64,000 nucleotides of DNA from CAVRUH01 sp963822595. GTDB lineage: Bacteria > Chlamydiota > Chlamydiia > Chlamydiales > Waddliaceae. The first letter of the stretch is position 1; each line of letters opens with the position of its first letter. This document shows, piece by piece, positions 51,077 to 60,629 of this stretch. The notes under the pieces are model-generated. The model had not been told where the DNA came from, ran no database searches, and saw nothing but the letters and a program-made list of their open reading frames with translations. The stretch lies in contig CAWGIG010000001.1 of NCBI GenBank assembly GCA_963822595.1, forward strand, positions 1 through 64,000. The letters are read 5' to 3'. A program made the position numbers and the translations under genes.

Positions 51077-51174
51077 AAAAAGGCTATTTAAAATTAGCAT
51101 TAGTATTCGGATATTCATTAAACTTCTCGATAATTCCCTAGCGTGATAATCTGTTTATAAAAAAAGGAATAACC

Positions 51175-52683
51175 TTGAAAACACTCATCGGGATCGCCAT
51201 TTTCCTTAATGCATTTTCCGCACTTTGCGCAGACAATGTACGCACCCTCTATATTAGCTTGGATCCATTGTCAGTTTCTCAGCATTTAGCCCTTCACGAG
51301 CTTTACCCGGATACTCCCGAAGGACAAGCAGCCCTTCAAAAAGCCTGGGCGCTCCTTTCACAAAAGGAGGCTCCTTCATATAGCACGTCTATACCCGTCT
51401 CAGCCTCCGTTATTCATGGAATTATCGCCCTCATCAATAAACAACCCGATCAGCAAATCCCCCAACTCACTACAGAGCAATTAAATGCCATCTCCTCCCT
51501 GGCACAACATCTTCCCAACCGCAAATTGAAAGGACACTATGCAAAAACGGAAGAAGAAATACTGCCTTTACCCCCTGAAGAAATCGATCTTGCGCGCGCC
51601 CTTTTTCTCTCACAGGGTTTAGCTACCGATCTTCAAAATTATGAAGCTATGCTTGATCTCATGGCGCTTCAAATATTGGTCAGACTCCCCCCAAATGCAA
51701 CACCTTATGACAAAATCCGCGAGATGAATCGCTTTATTTTTGATGAATTAGGATTTCGTTTTCCTCCTCATTCGCTCTATGTAAATGATATCGATTTATA
51801 CACGTTTCTTCCTTCGGTGTTAGATTCAAGGCGCGGTGTTTGCCTTGGGGTATCTGTTCTTTATCTTTGCTTGGCCCAACGCCTGGACTTAAGACTAGAA
51901 ATGATAACACCTCCAGGCCACATTTATATCCGCTATCATGAGGGTGATGAAATCATCAATATCGAAACAACAGCCCGGGGCATTGATCTTAAATCCGAGA
52001 TATACCTTGGTATCGATACACGTTCTTTGCAAGAACGAAATATTAAAGATGTTGTCGGGTTAACCTATTTCAACCAAGCTTCTGTCTATTGGCAGAGAAG
52101 TGAATATCAAAAGGGTCTCGATTGTTTTTTAACGGCAAAAAAATACCTTCCTGAAGATAAGCTTTTGAAAGAACTCATGGGCTATAACTACTTAATGCTT
52201 GGTGAGAAGGAAAAAGGAGAAGAACTCCTAAGAGAAATTAAAGATTATATTCCTGATTACGCTGTAAGCAAAAATACCCTTGCCGAAGATTATCTTGTCG
52301 AAAACGTGAATGTCGATGGTATTAAGACCATTTTTAAACATGTCGATGAAAAACGAGAATCGATTTTGGAGAAAAAGGAAGAGCTTGAAAAGATTTTGGC
52401 CAAATATCCCCGCTTTCGTGAAGGTTGGATGAGTCTTGCTATCACCTGGATACAGCTTCATCGCCAAAAAGAAGCCTTAGAAGCTTTGAAGAAATATCAT
52501 GAGTTGGACCCGAATAACCCAACAGCAGAATATTACCTTGCGATGCTATATGCCAGCCGCCTGGACTTTAATCGCTCTTGGGAACATTTTCTCAAGACAG
52601 AGGCTATTGTCACTGAAAGAGATCATGCACCGAAGGCATTGAAGCACCTCAAAACGGAACTGAACTCGTTGTCGCCACAGTAA
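51175..52683 (+). CDS. secreted SirB1/transglutaminase-like and TPR protein
   Basis: 502 aa from a TTG start (AAAGGAAT upstream). A signal peptide (MKTLIGIAIFLNAFSALCA) exports it. Residues ~150-290 form the SirB1-type transglutaminase-like domain: RLPPNATPYDKIREMNRFIF, SRRGVCLGVSVLYLCLAQRL (Cys) and TPPGHIYIRY (His). TPR-like helical hairpins follow (~305-500; FNQASVYWQRSEYQKGLDCF, EALEALKKYHELDPNNPTAE). Such SirB1-TPR proteins are widespread in Gram-negative bacteria including chlamydiae; whether the Cys/His pair is catalytic is not known. Single gene. Confidence 0.8.
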   Translation: MKTLIGIAIFLNAFSALCADNVRTLYISLDPLSVSQHLALHELYPDTPEGQAALQKAWALLSQKEAPSYSTSIPVSASVIHGIIALINKQPDQQIPQLTTEQLNAISSLAQHLPNRKLKGHYAKTEEEILPLPPEEIDLARALFLSQGLATDLQNYEAMLDLMALQILVRLPPNATPYDKIREMNRFIFDELGFRFPPHSLYVNDIDLYTFLPSVLDSRRGVCLGVSVLYLCLAQRLDLRLEMITPPGHIYIRYHEGDEIINIETTARGIDLKSEIYLGIDTRSLQERNIKDVVGLTYFNQASVYWQRSEYQKGLDCFLTAKKYLPEDKLLKELMGYNYLMLGEKEKGEELLREIKDYIPDYAVSKNTLAEDYLVENVNVDGIKTIFKHVDEKRESILEKKEELEKILAKYPRFREGWMSLAITWIQLHRQKEALEALKKYHELDPNNPTAEYYLAMLYASRLDFNRSWEHFLKTEAIVTERDHAPKALKHLKTELNSLSPQ

Positions 52684-52749
52684 AACCCTCTTTGTCCTTG
52701 ATGAAAGTTGCTTATAAATGTTATTAATAATTTAAACTAAAGAGGATTT

Positions 52750-53337
52750 ATGAAAATATACACACGAACTGGCGACAAGGGAGAAACATCGCTTTACACT
52801 GGACAGCGCGTTCCTAAAAACGACCCTCTAATTGAAGCTATAGGCACCGTTGACGAATGCAATACCTCGATTGGAGTCGCAGTTTCATTTTTGCCTCGAG
52901 AATCTAAATTTGACGAGACTCGACATCAGCTTGAAATCATCCAGCATGCCCTTTTTGATCTTGGAGCAGCCCTAGCCACACCACGAACGAGAGCCACGGC
53001 AGCGAAAATAGAAAATACCCGCTTTGATGAAGAAGCCATCGGATTCCTCGAACAATGGATCGATAAGATGGAGGAGTCCCTTCCAAAACTAAAAACTTTT
53101 ATTCTGCCTGGGGGAACCCCTAGTGGAGCATTTTTACATCTCGCCCGCAGCATCTGCCGTCGCGCCGAAAGACTTGTCATTCCCCTGCACGATCATGCTG
53201 AGGTCTCCCAAAAAATATTGATGTACCTCAATAGACTATCCGACTATCTATTTGTCCTCTCCCGCTATGTCAACAACCTAACCGGCACCCCGGAAACCAA
53301 TTGGAAACAGCATCTTTCAAAAACGCAAGAATCTTAA
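52750..53337 (+). CDS. PduO-type ATP:cob(I)alamin adenosyltransferase
   Basis: 195 aa. It opens with MKIYTRTGDKGETSLYTGQR, the ATP-binding signature of PduO/MMAB enzymes, followed by EAIGTVDECNTSIG and the C-terminal ICRRAERLV and YLNRLSDYLFVLSRY. The enzyme attaches the adenosyl group to reduced cobalamin to make coenzyme B12. No B12-dependent or B12-synthesis gene is nearby. ATG 52750 with AGAGGA. The murF-alr gene starts 3 bp after its stop, so the pair is transcribed together although functionally unrelated. Confidence 0.9.
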   Translation: MKIYTRTGDKGETSLYTGQRVPKNDPLIEAIGTVDECNTSIGVAVSFLPRESKFDETRHQLEIIQHALFDLGAALATPRTRATAAKIENTRFDEEAIGFLEQWIDKMEESLPKLKTFILPGGTPSGAFLHLARSICRRAERLVIPLHDHAEVSQKILMYLNRLSDYLFVLSRYVNNLTGTPETNWKQHLSKTQES

Positions 53338-53340
53338 AAA

Positions 53341-55821
53341 ATGGAACCGTTTGATTTACGACTCTGGCCAGGACACCTTCACGCAGGACTCGATCCTGCT
53401 CACCCGCATGTTATCGACCAAGTAGCTATCGATTCGCGCCGTTTGTACACTAAAAACTCCCTTTTCGTCGCACTTAAAGGCGCACAATCGGATGGTCACC
53501 AACATTTGCATCACGCAGCAAGTGCCGGGGCTAAATACGCTTTGGTAAAAGAAGATTGGAAAGGTGATTCTAAAGAGCTTAAACTTCTCAGAGTTGAAAA
53601 CCCCCTTAAAGCCCTTCAAGAGATTGCGAAAGCGTATCGGATGCAAATGAAATGCAAGGTGATTGCTATCACGGGATCTTATGGGAAGACCATGGTCAAA
53701 GACATGTTACTGGCCTTATTAGAAACCACACACAACACCGTAGCTTCACCTGAAAGTTTTAATAGCCAAATCGGTGTTCCATTAAGTCTTCTAACCATTC
53801 GCAAAGAACACACGGTAGCCCTCATCGAAGCTGCCATTTCAGAATTTGGAGAGATCGAAACCCTCACAGATATCATTCAACCTGATTTTGCTATCCTCAC
53901 CCATGTGGGAAAAAAACATTTATCTTCCCTTGGAAGCCTTGAAAAAACAGCGGATGAACTCACAAAATTGCTTATAAAAATCCCTAGAGAAAATTGGGTG
54001 ATTATCCCACATGATCCCTACCTTAGTAAAGAAATAAACTCTCAGAAGATTTTCTGGAATGATATATCTCAGGAAATCCCTCATGCATTATCAACTCCGC
54101 AGCAAACATACAGAATCGATTTTCCCGATGGAACTTCTCACAATGGAACTATCCCCTTTGGCTTTTCCTATTTTGTCGACCTCTTGAATATGACAATTAA
54201 ACCAGCTTGGAAATTCGGAGTCTCTTCCGCAGAAATCCGCAATACTCTTGATAAGCATACTCCGGAACCCATGCGAACCGAAATATGGCAATCTGCGCAT
54301 GGCGCCACATTTATTAATGATAGCTATTGTTCCGATCCCCAATCCGTGGATGTATCGCTGAAATATTTTGATCAGTTTCCCCGTTCGAAGCGAAAGATTT
54401 TCATTTTTGGAGGCATGCGTGGAAAGGAAAAGCACGATTCCGAATATCGTAGAATCGGAGAAGCTATTGATAAATGCGGAGTAGATAATCTTATTCTCAT
54501 AGGGAACTGTCCCCTGAATTCCTTGATTGAATCGATAAAAACAGCAGAAGTGTCGCGACATCCCACTTATGAAAGTGCCTTTGAGCATCTTAAGTTACAT
54601 ATAAAAAATGGAGACACCATCCTTATCAAAGGAGAAAATAAACAGTCTTTAGACTCTTTGACAGCTACATTCAATGATAGCATATGCACCAATCAATGTT
54701 TGATTAATTTTGCAGCTATAAAATCCAACTTGAGCACAATACAAAAAAAAATAGGCAATCAAACACGGATTATGGTCATGGTGAAAGCAGAGGCCTATGG
54801 AACAAATAACCTACGCTTGACCTCGTTTTTGAAATCGTGTGGCATTGATATTTTCGGTGTGTCTTATGTTGACGAAGGCGTAGCCCTTCGAACTTCCGGA
54901 ATCAATGAAGCTATTTTCACATTGAATGCAGCCCCTTACGAAGCCTCTAAAGTTGTGAAATGGGATTTAGAAGTTGGCATCAGCGATAAAAATACTGTTG
55001 TTGCCATCGGCGCAGAAGCTGCAAAGGGTGGTAAAATCGTAAAGGTGCACTTGCACGTAGACACGGGAATGAGTCGCCTTGGATGCCGTCCGGAAGAAGC
55101 CTTAACACTTGCCAAAATGATTGAGGCCTCTCCAAACCTTAAGCTCGAAGGGATACTCACTCATCTGGCTTGTGCTGACAATCCTGATGAAGATAGTTTT
55201 ACGCATAATCAAATTATGACTTTTGATCGAACAATAAAGACTATTGAGGATTGCGGCATAGAAATTCCGTGGAAGCACGCTTGCAATTCGAGTGGGATGA
55301 TCCGTTTTAATTTCTCGCAATATAACATGATACGCATAGGGCTAGCGATTTTTGGATTATATCCTTCAGAATCAGCAAAAGATGGCTTAGACCTACGTTT
55401 AGCGGTATCTTTAACTTCAAGAATTGTCGGCATCAATCATTGTAAATTTGGAGAAACCATTAGTTATGGAAGGAGTTATAAAGTAGAAAAGGAGAATCAG
55501 AATATTGCTGTTGTCCCTATAGGGTATTTTGATGGTCTGCACAGGAATTACAGTGGAAAGGGCTATGCCATTATCCGGGGACATAAGGCGCCGATGGTTG
55601 GGACCATTTGCATGGATTTCATGATGCTTGATGTGACGGACATTCCAGAAGCATCGATTGGAGGTCCTGTATTAATTTTTGGAGAGGATGAATACGGCAA
55701 TTATCTACCCCCTGAGGAGTTAGCTTCTAGTGGAAATTCGATTATTCATGAGTTGATGACCTGTCTAGGGCCCCGCATCCAACGCGTCTTCATCTACGAA
55801 GAAGCTAAACAGCAAAGATAA
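53341..55821 (+). CDS. murF-alr: MurF - alanine racemase fusion
   Basis: 826 aa. Residues 1-~445 are MurF, which adds D-Ala-D-Ala to the UDP-MurNAc-tripeptide: VAIDSRRLYTKNSLFVALKG, P-loop GSYGKT (~111-116), SPESFNSQIGVPLSLL, MRTE and FNDSYCSDPQSV. From ~450 it is a PLP alanine racemase: VMVKAEAYG (PLP Lys ~482, Asn of KANAYG replaced by Glu), HLHVDTGMSRLG, ETISYGRSYK (catalytic Tyr ~708), VGTICMDFMM. The fusion is common in Bacteroidota; it makes D-Ala and uses the dipeptide in one chain. It implies peptidoglycan precursor synthesis in this organism. No close ribosome site; probably coupled to the preceding gene. Confidence 0.9.
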   Translation: MEPFDLRLWPGHLHAGLDPAHPHVIDQVAIDSRRLYTKNSLFVALKGAQSDGHQHLHHAASAGAKYALVKEDWKGDSKELKLLRVENPLKALQEIAKAYRMQMKCKVIAITGSYGKTMVKDMLLALLETTHNTVASPESFNSQIGVPLSLLTIRKEHTVALIEAAISEFGEIETLTDIIQPDFAILTHVGKKHLSSLGSLEKTADELTKLLIKIPRENWVIIPHDPYLSKEINSQKIFWNDISQEIPHALSTPQQTYRIDFPDGTSHNGTIPFGFSYFVDLLNMTIKPAWKFGVSSAEIRNTLDKHTPEPMRTEIWQSAHGATFINDSYCSDPQSVDVSLKYFDQFPRSKRKIFIFGGMRGKEKHDSEYRRIGEAIDKCGVDNLILIGNCPLNSLIESIKTAEVSRHPTYESAFEHLKLHIKNGDTILIKGENKQSLDSLTATFNDSICTNQCLINFAAIKSNLSTIQKKIGNQTRIMVMVKAEAYGTNNLRLTSFLKSCGIDIFGVSYVDEGVALRTSGINEAIFTLNAAPYEASKVVKWDLEVGISDKNTVVAIGAEAAKGGKIVKVHLHVDTGMSRLGCRPEEALTLAKMIEASPNLKLEGILTHLACADNPDEDSFTHNQIMTFDRTIKTIEDCGIEIPWKHACNSSGMIRFNFSQYNMIRIGLAIFGLYPSESAKDGLDLRLAVSLTSRIVGINHCKFGETISYGRSYKVEKENQNIAVVPIGYFDGLHRNYSGKGYAIIRGHKAPMVGTICMDFMMLDVTDIPEASIGGPVLIFGEDEYGNYLPPEELASSGNSIIHELMTCLGPRIQRVFIYEEAKQQR

Positions 55822-55847
55822 AAAAGAGGGAAGCGCATTTCTTGACA

Positions 55848-56264
55848 TTGCAAATGTCGCAGTCGAATCAGTCGCTCTTCGCGATGCGCTCCGAGCTCTG
55901 TGGTAAAACCTAATCTACCCACGGTTCCGATGCGTCACCGTGGGCTTTAACGGGTACGTCCTTCGCGATGCGCTCCGGACTCATGAATAATGAAGTGACT
56001 TCACGAGCACGGAATAATTAAGTAATTTCACGAGTATGGAATAATTAATTTCCTGAGTCGGGAGCGCATCGCGAAGGACGTATCCATTAGAGCCCACCGT
56101 AACACATCGGAACGATGGAAAGATTTCCTGAGTCCGGAGCGCATCGCGAAGGACGTATCCATTAAAGCCCCGGGTGACGCATCGGAACCCGGGGTAGATT
56201 AAGTGTTACCACAGAGCTCGGAGCGCATCGCGAAGAGCGACTGATTCGACTGCGACATTTGCAA
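55848..56264. repeat. long inverted repeat K with internal repeats (~150-bp arms)
   Basis: The outer arms (TGCAAATGTCGCAGTCGAAT, CAGTCGCTCTTCGCGATGCG, CTCCGAGCTCTGTGGTAA) are near-identical reverse complements. Each arm also contains a smaller hairpin (CCCACGG...CCGTGGG on the left, CCCCGGG...CCCGGGG on the right) with compensatory differences. The word CTTCGCGATGCGCTCCG or its complement occurs five times, including a third partial unit at ~56055-56120. It fills the 55822-56347 gap and has no credible gene. Confidence 0.85.
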
Positions 56265-56347
56265 CGTATGAGCTCAGTCAGGGCTATCAAACGCATTGAC
56301 ATTCATGAGATTTTTCAATACAATCTTCCTTTTAAAAACTTTAACTT

Positions 56348-57556
56348 ATGAATGATACAAAACCTCTTTCGGGTCCTAACTACATAGTATCACTCCTGTT
56401 CGCCATGACAGCCGTTCTAATTTCAAGCTTAGATATCTATATCCCCGTTTCACCACAACTTGCCGATATCTTTTCCGTAAACGAAAATATCTTGAAACTG
56501 ACCTTCTTGGTAGGTCCCCTCGCATCCGCGCTCATCGGCATCCCGGTAGGATTCCTCTCCGATCGCATTGGCAGACGCCCCCTCCTTTTATGCGGCCTTT
56601 CACTCTATATTTTAGGCACCTTCACCTGCTCCCTAAGCGATTCCATCACCCATTTTTTCATTGGAAGATTCGTGCAATCTCTTGGCGTAGGAGGCCTTTT
56701 AGTCCTAAGCAGCACCATCCTATCCGACCTGTTCACCGGAGTCTCCCTAGCCCGATATATGGGGCTGTATGCCCTACTTTTTCCTCTTGCCTTTGCTATT
56801 GCTCCCATTGTGGGAGCACACGTCTACACCTGGTTTGGATGGCAGGCTATTTTCTGGACCCTCCTGTCATGCATTACCCCGATAGCTGTCTTGCTTTTTC
56901 TCTTTTTGCCCGAAACGCGGAAAGAGCCAAATCACAGACCTATACTGTTTCTATTAAAAAAGCTAACATCTTCCAAATTAGTGGTATGCCTAGCTCTCAC
57001 CCATGCCGTACCCATTACGATCGGAGCTATTTTCACCGCCAACGGAACCTTCCTCTACCAAAACATATTCCATTTTGATCCTATCGCATTTTCCATCGTT
57101 CAAGCTGTTCCGGTAGCTATTCAATGTATGGGCACATGGATTTATCGCAAAGTCGTCCCAGAAGCAGGTTTAAAAAAGACCCTAAGCATAGGATCCTGGG
57201 TAGCTACAACTTACTGCGCCACCTGTCTATTAATGATTTTTAATGTTTTTAGCGGTCCTTGGATCACCGTAGCTGCCGTCAGTCTATTTACCTTAGGCAG
57301 TACTTTTATTATCACATCTGCAGCGACGTTATTACTCGATTCCACAGAAAATAATAAAGGACTTACAGCCTCTTTCCTTAATCTTGTGAGAAATATGGTC
57401 ATTGCAAGTGTCATCACTGCAACAAGCTTCTTACCCACCCATTCTGTCGCCCCTATTTTTGGCGCGATGCTCGTTATTTCATTAACAACCATCTACCTCA
57501 TTTCTAGAGTACAGCAGGAGCTGAAAAAGAAGGAATCGCTTGTCCTAGGTGTTTAA
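56348..57556 (+). CDS. Bcr/CflA-type MFS drug exporter
   Basis: 402 aa with about twelve membrane helices. LDIYIPVSPQLADIFSV in helix 1, motif A GFLSDRIGRRPLLL and the helix 4-5 motif RFVQSLGVGG place it in the Bcr/CflA 12-TM drug:proton antiporters. The end overlaps the end of the convergent glycosyltransferase gene by 53 bp, unusual and meaning the two transcripts are antisense at their ends. It might export the product of that operon (inference from location). No ribosome site is visible before ATG 56348. Confidence 0.85.
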   Translation: MNDTKPLSGPNYIVSLLFAMTAVLISSLDIYIPVSPQLADIFSVNENILKLTFLVGPLASALIGIPVGFLSDRIGRRPLLLCGLSLYILGTFTCSLSDSITHFFIGRFVQSLGVGGLLVLSSTILSDLFTGVSLARYMGLYALLFPLAFAIAPIVGAHVYTWFGWQAIFWTLLSCITPIAVLLFLFLPETRKEPNHRPILFLLKKLTSSKLVVCLALTHAVPITIGAIFTANGTFLYQNIFHFDPIAFSIVQAVPVAIQCMGTWIYRKVVPEAGLKKTLSIGSWVATTYCATCLLMIFNVFSGPWITVAAVSLFTLGSTFIITSAATLLLDSTENNKGLTASFLNLVRNMVIASVITATSFLPTHSVAPIFGAMLVISLTTIYLISRVQQELKKKESLVLGV

Positions 57557-58607
57557 AAATATGTTGGACCCCATTTCCTTGGAGTCTGACAGACTTATCT
57601 CTTGATATGTTATCAGAATAGATGACCATTTTATTTAGAAATTCATCCAAAATTTCAAAACTGAGCTCCTGAGAACACAAACCAAATTTGTTTTGACCTA
57701 TCACCCATCCATTCATTTGCTGTTCATAAATAGGTAAAGGAAGCGCCAACACAGGTATCTCAAGAGCCATCGCTTCAGAAAGAAGACTATGTCCTGCTGT
57801 AGAGATAATAGCCGAACAGCTTTCTAATAATAAATCGAATTTGGGATCTCCATGAATATACAAATACACATTCGAAGGGCGTTCTTTCAACATCTCCGGA
57901 GTAAACACATGAAATTGATAATCAGGAAATTTTGCAAACAGTTCTAAGAATTCTTTCAAGGGCTGTTTTTGAAATTGCTGTGAAGAAAAATAAACTAGGA
58001 TCTGTCCTTTTTGAGGCTGACGTTTGAGGTTGTAAACATGATCTCTTAAAATAGGCGGAACAATGACAACCTCTCCATCGCTCTCAACAGAAAAAAACGA
58101 ACAGGCAAGACGCATTGAGGCTTTTGGAAAAAACATACGTAGGCGCATGACCTCATCTGCATAGAAACATCCTTCAATCGATCGGGGAAATATTCCTGTC
58201 AAATATTTGCTCTGTTGATCAATGGTCACCAGGGGACAATTCCAAGCATAGGCATATTGCGCTGTTATCGGCTCGTAATCGCTGATCGCTAAATCGGGTT
58301 TTCCTATCAGCTTTTCCGCTTGTGCCATGGCTTGGCAATTGATTGAAAAAAAATCAACTTCATTTTGCTTTTTCAGCAAAGATTGTTCAAAATCAAGGCC
58401 GGATTCGTTGCCAACATAATAAGGAACAGCAACTTTTATCAAATGCATGTTTGGAAACACATTTAAATGAGATTTTAAATAGTTATAGCTGGAATCATAG
58501 GCAAACACGACAACTTTTGCTCCCTGTTTTAATAAGGTAGTTAATATGGGAAGCTGTCGAAAAAGATGCCCGTTACCTATACCGCAAATGCCGTAGAGTA
58601 TTTTCAT
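57504..58607 (-). CDS. GT-B fold glycosyltransferase (MJ1255-like), last gene of the PhyH operon
   Basis: 367 aa, starting MKILYGICGIGNGHLFRQLPI, the Gly-rich first loop with GNGH of MJ1255/MurG-like GT-B glycosyltransferases. The C-terminal donor-site region reads AIISTAGHSLLSEAMALEIP and LPLPIYEQQMNG, matching GT28/GT1 folds. It should transfer a sugar from a nucleotide donor to an unknown acceptor. Start overlaps the kinase gene stop by ATGA. Confidence 0.8.
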   Translation of the reverse strand: MKILYGICGIGNGHLFRQLPILTTLLKQGAKVVVFAYDSSYNYLKSHLNVFPNMHLIKVAVPYYVGNESGLDFEQSLLKKQNEVDFFSINCQAMAQAEKLIGKPDLAISDYEPITAQYAYAWNCPLVTIDQQSKYLTGIFPRSIEGCFYADEVMRLRMFFPKASMRLACSFFSVESDGEVVIVPPILRDHVYNLKRQPQKGQILVYFSSQQFQKQPLKEFLELFAKFPDYQFHVFTPEMLKERPSNVYLYIHGDPKFDLLLESCSAIISTAGHSLLSEAMALEIPVLALPLPIYEQQMNGWVIGQNKFGLCSQELSFEILDEFLNKMVIYSDNISRDKSVRLQGNGVQHIFKHLGQAIPSFSAPAVL

Positions 58608-59524
58608 GCAGGTGCCTTGAGTATATTCATGACTTGGTGGGTAACATAATCCATTGATCCGATCACGTTTACGGTTCGAATTTTTTTGATTCCTTGCGAT
58701 AATCTCACGGCATTTTTCTGCTTCACATCGGGTTTCACGGTACCGTAAAAGACATAATTCCCCTCGTTTAGCAACACATCCTCGCGTTGGCTATCCATAA
58801 AAAACGGATAGAGATTGTGTACAGCACTGAGTTTACTTAACTCATCAAAAGTATCTCTACCATCGTTTAGATAAAGCAAGACGACAGCTTTGATAGGAAC
58901 ACGTTTGGCACTTGCGTAATGTTCATGTTTTATACGGAAAGAGTGCCTACTTGTGGTTCGTACGACCTTTTCAACCATTTCTTTCCATCTTCCTTCTTCA
59001 GGAGCCCTGCTCGTTAAGACTTTTGTCCCCCCTATTCCCCAAAGAGTAGCTTCGCCATCTACTTCAACGACAGTTTTATCTCCTGAAAAAATTTTTATTC
59101 CGTATCTTCTAGCGCACTCCAACGCCGTAGAAGTTTTTCCGCACCCGGCCTCACCCACTAGTAATACATAACCATCTTTATCATTTCCAATGCATGCGCT
59201 ATGAATGACAAATAATCCCTGATTGAGCCAAGACTGATGCACCATGCAATAAAGCAGATGCGGTAAATCGGGAGACATCTTCCCACTCCAGGGTTCTTGC
59301 AAAAAAACTTCGGACTCTGATTGCCTTAAAGAAAAAGATCCATTTTGTTCGTGAGTGATTCTAAGATCGGGTTTCTCAGGGATCACAGAAAGCTCGACAA
59401 GCTCGGGAATATGGGCTTGCAACGCATAAAGATCCGATTCCCTAAAAGCAACATCTGAATTGCTTGTGATGATCGCAGTGACTGCACCGGCCAATAAAAA
59501 TGCCTTTTCAAACATATGTAGCAT
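58604..59524 (-). CDS. HprK-like kinase
   Basis: 306 aa. Residues ~115-190 hold a P-loop kinase core: GYVLLVGEAGCGKTSTALEC (Walker A ~134-141), KIFSGDKTVVEVDGEATLWG, like HPr kinase/phosphorylase and the HprK-related proteins found in peptide and sugar modification clusters. No HPr gene is nearby, so it more likely phosphorylates a small molecule or a peptide. Overlaps its neighbours by 17 bp (upstream) and 4 bp (downstream). Confidence 0.7.
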   Translation of the reverse strand: MLHMFEKAFLLAGAVTAIITSNSDVAFRESDLYALQAHIPELVELSVIPEKPDLRITHEQNGSFSLRQSESEVFLQEPWSGKMSPDLPHLLYCMVHQSWLNQGLFVIHSACIGNDKDGYVLLVGEAGCGKTSTALECARRYGIKIFSGDKTVVEVDGEATLWGIGGTKVLTSRAPEEGRWKEMVEKVVRTTSRHSFRIKHEHYASAKRVPIKAVVLLYLNDGRDTFDELSKLSAVHNLYPFFMDSQREDVLLNEGNYVFYGTVKPDVKQKNAVRLSQGIKKIRTVNVIGSMDYVTHQVMNILKAPA

Positions 59525-60629
59525 CCATTTCTTTAGATTTAATTTTTACAATTTCAGCAACTTGTTGCGCACCTTCACTTCCAAACATATCTAAGAGCGA
59601 GGTAAGATTCAGAGATGTTTTTTTGGTCAGTTGATCCAACCCTTCTTTCATTAGCACATTCAGACGATCGGAAGTTTCCTTTTCAGAAAGTTTATTGATC
59701 TGTTGCCCTATTTCTTCTAAAACTATGCGTTGACCCATTTTATAGTCGATTTTTTCTCCTAACTGTTCCCAATCGAGAAAGGCATCCACTTGTCCATGAT
59801 CTCGAATCAAATCCAACTGCTGCCCTTGGCTATCATTGACAGGGGGGATAAATAGGCAGGGAATACCATGAGAGGCCGCTTCATAAATATTTGCAAGACC
59901 TGGAGTTTGTATGGCAATTTTTACTTTCGGCAGCAGAGAGAACATTTCATCTCTACTATATGTGCAAATATTTTCATGAGGAAGCAGCTGTACGATTTGG
60001 TTGCTGCAGACGATTTTGATGTCGAGTCTGGGATCGGCAGTGTTTTTTACAGCTTGTATAATGGCATGAACATATTTTCGGTAATAATCAATGGGCCAAA
60101 AAGGATTAATTAATCCTCCCATATTAAGCAGCAAGACCTGAGGATCCTTTTCCCTTGCTACAATTTTCGTAAAAGCGTCCACTTCCATGACCTGATTAAA
60201 ACATTTCTTTTCTTTCTCTAAGCGCTCCTTCACGCCATGGAATTTTTGAGCAAGATAGAGCACTCCTTCCCTTGCCACTACAGGGGGGATTTTTGGCCAA
60301 AACCAGGTTAGAGGATCGTATATGATTGTGGGAATTTTCAAATCGGCAGCACGCCCTGCTTTTTCAAAGTTAAGTGCGGTGAAGAAGAGATCGTACTCTT
60401 TTACAACTTGATTAAAGGCATCCGGAGCCATTCCGGATAGATCGATAATTTCGTCATAGTTAAAGGCTCTTTGAAGATCTAACGTATGGCCGCTTCCAAC
60501 ATAGCTAAGATGGCTAAAGGTCTCCCGAAAATAAGGGAAAAGGTCCGCAATTGCCGCAGTCGGGCCAAACCCAAACGCTTCCGCATTTACGAGAACTTTA
60601 ATTGGAAGTGGGGTAATCTTCTTGTCCAT
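59508..60629 (-). CDS. GT-B fold glycosyltransferase-like protein
   Basis: 373 aa. Start VLVNAEAFGFGPTAAIADLF is a first nucleotide-fold loop, and the C-terminal half has IAIQTPGLANIYEAASHGIPCLFIPP with DSQGQQLDLI, the donor-binding pattern of GT1-like enzymes. It appears related to the other glycosyltransferase in this operon only at fold level. Overlaps the PhyH gene by 32 bp, so translation is tightly coupled. Acceptor and donor unknown. Confidence 0.7.
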   Translation of the reverse strand: MDKKITPLPIKVLVNAEAFGFGPTAAIADLFPYFRETFSHLSYVGSGHTLDLQRAFNYDEIIDLSGMAPDAFNQVVKEYDLFFTALNFEKAGRAADLKIPTIIYDPLTWFWPKIPPVVAREGVLYLAQKFHGVKERLEKEKKCFNQVMEVDAFTKIVAREKDPQVLLLNMGGLINPFWPIDYYRKYVHAIIQAVKNTADPRLDIKIVCSNQIVQLLPHENICTYSRDEMFSLLPKVKIAIQTPGLANIYEAASHGIPCLFIPPVNDSQGQQLDLIRDHGQVDAFLDWEQLGEKIDYKMGQRIVLEEIGQQINKLSEKETSDRLNVLMKEGLDQLTKKTSLNLTSLLDMFGSEGAQQVAEIVKIKSKEMDATYV

